7,913 nt of DNA, from assembly GCA_964638245.1 (NCBI GenBank), contig CAZWZG010000145.1, positions 1 to 7,913 of the forward strand. Direction: 5' to 3'. The position numbers and the translations under genes were made by a program. The stretch comes from CAZWZG01 sp964638245. GTDB lineage: Bacteria > Pseudomonadota > Alphaproteobacteria > Rhodobacterales > Rhodobacteraceae. Under the pieces are notes generated by a model. It made no database searches. It was given only the letters and a program-made list of their open reading frames with translations, and was not told the origin of the DNA. Positions 6,143 to 7,913 of the stretch are shown piece after piece; positions within the stretch are counted from its first letter, which is position 1; each line of letters opens with the position of its first letter.

Positions 6143-7192
6143 ATGATCCGTGTTTCACTTTTGTCATCTGTCGCGCTCATTGCGACGACAGCCATCGCTC
6201 AGGACGCCGATCCTGAACTGACCGTATTCACCTGGTCGGGCTTTGAAGAAGACGCCTATTGGGCCAAATACGCGGAGGCCCATGACGGCCTGTCCCCGAC
6301 GTACACATTCTTTGGAGAAGAAGAAGAAGCGTTTCAGAAACTGCGCTCAGGCTTTCGCGCCGATATCGCGCACCCCTGCCCCCAATCGGTGGACAAATGG
6401 CGTCAGGCTGGCCTGATCGAGCCTTGGGACATCTCGAAAATCCCGAACTATGCCAAAATCGCGGACGTCTACAAAAACGCACCCGTTCTGACCGATGGCG
6501 ACGACGTCTACTTCATTCCTGCCGACAGCGGCGCGACGGCCATCGCTTATAACACCGAAGAAGTCAGCGCCGACGCCGTGCAGACCCTTCAGGTCTTCAA
6601 GGACCCAGCATTTGCGGGCCGCATTTCCCTGCCTGACAACACTGACGACATTTTCTCGCTCGCCTATCTTGCCACTGGCACAACCGACTGGACCGAGGCC
6701 ACTGTCGAAGACTTCGAACGCGCCGCCGCCTGGCTTCGCGAAGTGCACCCCAACGTACGCGCCTATTGGACGGATGGTGCCGAACTGGGGCAACTCATGG
6801 GAACGGGTGAAGTCCTGATTTCGTGGGCGTGGAACGAAACCCCTGTCCTTCTAGCAGACGAAGGCTTCCCCATCGCCTATGAACGGGCGCCGGTCGAAGG
6901 GTCTGCAATCTGGACCTGCGGCCACGTGAACCTCGTCGACGGTCCCGGCTCCGAAGATAAGGCGCACGCGTTCATCAACAGCTGGCTCGATGCCTCGGTC
7001 ACCGACTACATCGTCAACGAATGGGGCTATGGCCACGCCAACGTCGAAGCCATGTCCGCCATCGATGCCGAAACGCTGGACAGCGTCGGCCTTGGCGAGG
7101 TGGACGTGCCGCTTCTGGCCCAGTTGCCAATGAATATCGAGATCCGTGAGCGCATGATCCGGGAATTTGAACGGATCAAGGCCGGCTTCTGA
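6143..7192 (+). CDS. Periplasmic ABC transporter solute-binding protein, spermidine/putrescine (PotD/PotF) type
   Basis: A 349-residue secreted protein. Residues 1-19 form a Sec signal peptide (MIRVSLLSSVALIATTAIAQ, cleavage likely after AIA). The mature part starts LTVFTWSGFEEDAYW, the usual first strand and helix of PotD-type binding proteins. The features DIAHPC (74-79), GLIEPWDISKIPNY (90-103), FIPADSGATAIAYNTE (124-139) and an ISWAWNE stretch (226-232) fit the family, which captures polyamines or similar small cations for an ABC importer. Specificity cannot be read from sequence. C79 and C259 are the only cysteines and could form a periplasmic disulfide. The ATG at 6143 follows AGGGGA and gives the signal peptide directly at the N-terminus, so it is preferred over an upstream start near 6074. 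No permease or ATPase gene adjoins it: divergent dinB is upstream and a terminator is downstream, so it seems an orphan or serves a distant transporter. Confidence 0.88.
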   Translation: MIRVSLLSSVALIATTAIAQDADPELTVFTWSGFEEDAYWAKYAEAHDGLSPTYTFFGEEEEAFQKLRSGFRADIAHPCPQSVDKWRQAGLIEPWDISKIPNYAKIADVYKNAPVLTDGDDVYFIPADSGATAIAYNTEEVSADAVQTLQVFKDPAFAGRISLPDNTDDIFSLAYLATGTTDWTEATVEDFERAAAWLREVHPNVRAYWTDGAELGQLMGTGEVLISWAWNETPVLLADEGFPIAYERAPVEGSAIWTCGHVNLVDGPGSEDKAHAFINSWLDASVTDYIVNEWGYGHANVEAMSAIDAETLDSVGLGEVDVPLLAQLPMNIEIRERMIREFERIKAGF

Positions 7193-7213
7193 GCTAACCC
7201 GCAATCGACTGAA

Positions 7214-7242
7214 GACGGCGCCGCGCGGCGCCGTTATTCTTT
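7214..7242 (+). terminator. Intrinsic terminator after the solute-binding protein gene
   Basis: ACGGCGCC (7215-7222), loop GCGC, and GGCGCCGT (7227-7234) form a perfect 8-base-pair stem. It is followed by the T-rich tail TATTCTTT (7235-7242), and it begins 22 bases after the stop codon. This ends the solute-binding protein transcript before the next gene. Confidence 0.85.
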
Positions 7243-7249
7243 GCGAGGG

Positions 7250-7279
7250 TGATCCAATCCGCCGAATGGGCCGTAACAG
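7250..7279 (+). promoter_or_regulatory. Weak candidate RpoE-like promoter before the DUF4345 gene
   Basis: TGATCC (7250-7255) equals the -35 hexamer reported for RpoE promoters in R. sphaeroides. TAACAG (7274-7279) follows after 18 bases, about 33 bases before the ATG at 7313. The spacing is longer than I would expect and the -10 is imperfect, so chance is a real possibility. I see no better sigma70 promoter in the gap. Confidence 0.22.
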
Positions 7280-7312
7280 TAAATAGACAGCCAGATGTAA
7301 TGCAGGTCAGAC

Positions 7313-7660
7313 ATGGACATTCTCAACCCGATCCTCGCGCTTCTTGCCATCGGCATGGGTGCCTTCGGCTTTCTTGCCCCGCGTTACACTGCTCAAGCGC
7401 TTGACCTAACCCCGGGCGACACGACCATGGGTCTTTCCGAAATGCGCGCCAGCGTCGGTGGACTTTTTGTGCTTCTTGGCCTTGGCTGCCTGATCATTGG
7501 CCAGCCGATGGCTTACGCGATGCTCGGGATAGCGTTTGCAGGAGCAGCAACAGGTCGCCTCGTCTCCTGCCTCGTGGATCGCCCGACGGTCTCGCGTGCT
7601 TGGATTTTCTTTGCAATTGAATTTGCCATGGCACTTGCACTGCTGCCCGCAAACCTCTGA
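7313..7660 (+). CDS. Small four-helix membrane protein, DUF4345-like
   Basis: A 115-residue hydrophobic protein with four likely membrane segments at about 5-22, 47-62, 66-82 and 97-112. The loop and second helix, MGLSEMRASVGGLFVLLGLG (39-58), have the charged-then-glycine pattern (SE-R--VGGL) of DUF4345 proteins, a family with no assigned function. There is no signal peptide apart from the first helix and no catalytic motif. The ATG at 7313 is preceded by GCAGGTC, a fair ribosome-binding site. It stands alone: a terminator lies upstream and a hairpin-rich repeat then a tmRNA gene lie downstream. The family assignment is by resemblance; the membrane topology is clear. Confidence 0.78.
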   Translation: MDILNPILALLAIGMGAFGFLAPRYTAQALDLTPGDTTMGLSEMRASVGGLFVLLGLGCLIIGQPMAYAMLGIAFAGAATGRLVSCLVDRPTVSRAWIFFAIEFAMALALLPANL

Positions 7661-7675
7661 TCTCCAAAGGTCCAC

Positions 7676-7736
7676 AAATATCCCGGAGGGGCAAGGGAGG
7701 CAGCGCCTCCCAACCGCGCCCAGAGGGCGCGCCCCC
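7676..7736 (+). repeat. GC-rich intergenic repeat with two tandem hairpins, possible terminator
   Basis: Starting 15 bases after the DUF4345 stop, AAATATCCC leads into GGAGGGG and then two perfect hairpins. The first is GGGAGGC (7695-7701), loop AGC, GCCTCCC (7705-7711). The second is CGCGCCC (7715-7721), loop AGA, GGGCGCG (7725-7731). Only a short CCCCCTT tail follows, so it is a weak intrinsic terminator at best, but it separates the membrane-protein gene from the tmRNA promoter. The opening matches the shorter element at 4437. Confidence 0.55.
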
Positions 7737-7765
7737 TTCAAATTCCGCGACTCCCTTGCTATATA
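7737..7765 (+). promoter_or_regulatory. Promoter of the tmRNA gene
   Basis: TTCAAA (7737-7742) and TATATA (7760-7765) are separated by exactly 17 bases, each matching four of six consensus positions. The GCTATATACC context resembles stable-RNA -10 regions in this bacterial group. Transcription would begin near 7772, just before the tmRNA acceptor piece. Confidence 0.5.
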
Positions 7766-7769
7766 CCGA

Positions 7770-7913
7770 GTGTTCTTCGGAACTATGGCAATAAACGCGC
7801 TCGTAATAAGCGGATCGGACCCGGGGGCGGTACCCGGCGGCTCCACCAAAATCCTTCATTTGGGGATCATGGGGCCGAAATAGGATCGACGGACGTCTAA
7901 AGGGGTTTGCTTT
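7770..7913 (+). ncRNA. ssrA: tmRNA (ssrA), circularly permuted two-piece form, 5' part only
   Basis: tmRNA rescues stalled ribosomes and tags unfinished proteins for degradation. In alphaproteobacteria the gene is permuted: the 3' acceptor piece is encoded before the 5' coding piece. Here the acceptor piece ends with a T-arm (CCGGG 7821-7825, 7-base loop GGCGGTA, CCCGG 7833-7837), the 3' acceptor strand CGGCTCC (7838-7844), discriminator A7845 and an encoded CCA (7846-7848). A 22-base spacer (7849-7870) follows and would be removed by processing. The coding piece begins GGGGCCG (7871-7877) and carries the conserved GGATCGACGG (7883-7892). GGGGCCG pairs with CGGCTCC over seven pairs, with a G-U at the third pair, the alanyl-tRNA synthetase identity element. 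A GTTC-TTCG-GAAC hairpin (7772-7783) lies at the transcript start. The exact 5' end of the acceptor piece is uncertain. The tag frame is beyond the window. Confidence 0.9.

Noticed and set aside
7406..7859. Several open frames on both strands over the DUF4345 gene, repeat and tmRNA region
   Set aside because: They cross structured RNA and hairpin repeats, have no homologous look, and are better explained by the membrane protein and tmRNA.
1..7913. Search by eye for CRISPR arrays, insertion sequences, attachment sites, defence genes and transferred islands
   Set aside because: No spaced direct repeats, transposase motifs, integrase or composition break were seen; all genes fit a Rhodobacterales chromosome.

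Overview
The window looks like chromosomal DNA of a Rhodobacterales (Rhodobacter/Roseobacter-group) alphaproteobacterium. The sequence is GC-rich and carries the trgA-trgB-cysK gene order known from the Rhodobacter sphaeroides tellurite-resistance locus. It also holds a photolyase next to a Cfa-family methyltransferase, an AcuI-type acryloyl-CoA reductase, and the start of a circularly permuted (two-piece) tmRNA gene of the alphaproteobacterial kind. I see no insertion sequence, phage gene, CRISPR array or other sign of recent transfer, so this is best read as ordinary core or shell genome with a few points worth checking.

Minus strand, positions 6001 down to 1. A short operon (DinB-family protein, then acuI, separated by one base) starts from a good sigma70-like promoter at 6058-6030. 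After a 118-base gap comes a tight stress-type gene group: photolyase (phr), Cfa/UfaM-like SAM methyltransferase, TrgA membrane protein, TrgB Nudix hydrolase, and the first 22 codons of cysteine synthase (cysK), which runs off the left edge. The cfa-trgA and trgA-trgB junctions are 1-base and 4-base overlaps, so this looks like one transcription unit. A possible group IV (RpoE-like) promoter precedes phr. In R. sphaeroides the phrA/cfa-type pair belongs to the singlet-oxygen RpoE regulon, and trgAB-cysK contributes to tellurite resistance. Together the genes suggest DNA repair by light, membrane-lipid modification and thiol/tellurite defence.

Plus strand, positions 6143 to 7913. Divergent from the DinB gene is a secreted polyamine-type ABC solute-binding protein with no permease or ATPase beside it, closed by a clear intrinsic terminator. 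A small four-helix membrane protein of DUF4345 type follows, then a GC-rich intergenic repeat with two tandem hairpins, a promoter, and the ssrA (tmRNA) gene. The acceptor piece of that gene, its spacer and the first 43 bases of its coding piece are present; the tag frame lies beyond the right edge.

For four genes I moved the start to an internal ATG with a ribosome-binding site, in preference to the longest possible frame: cfa (2840), acuI (5469), dinB (6001) and the solute-binding protein (6143).
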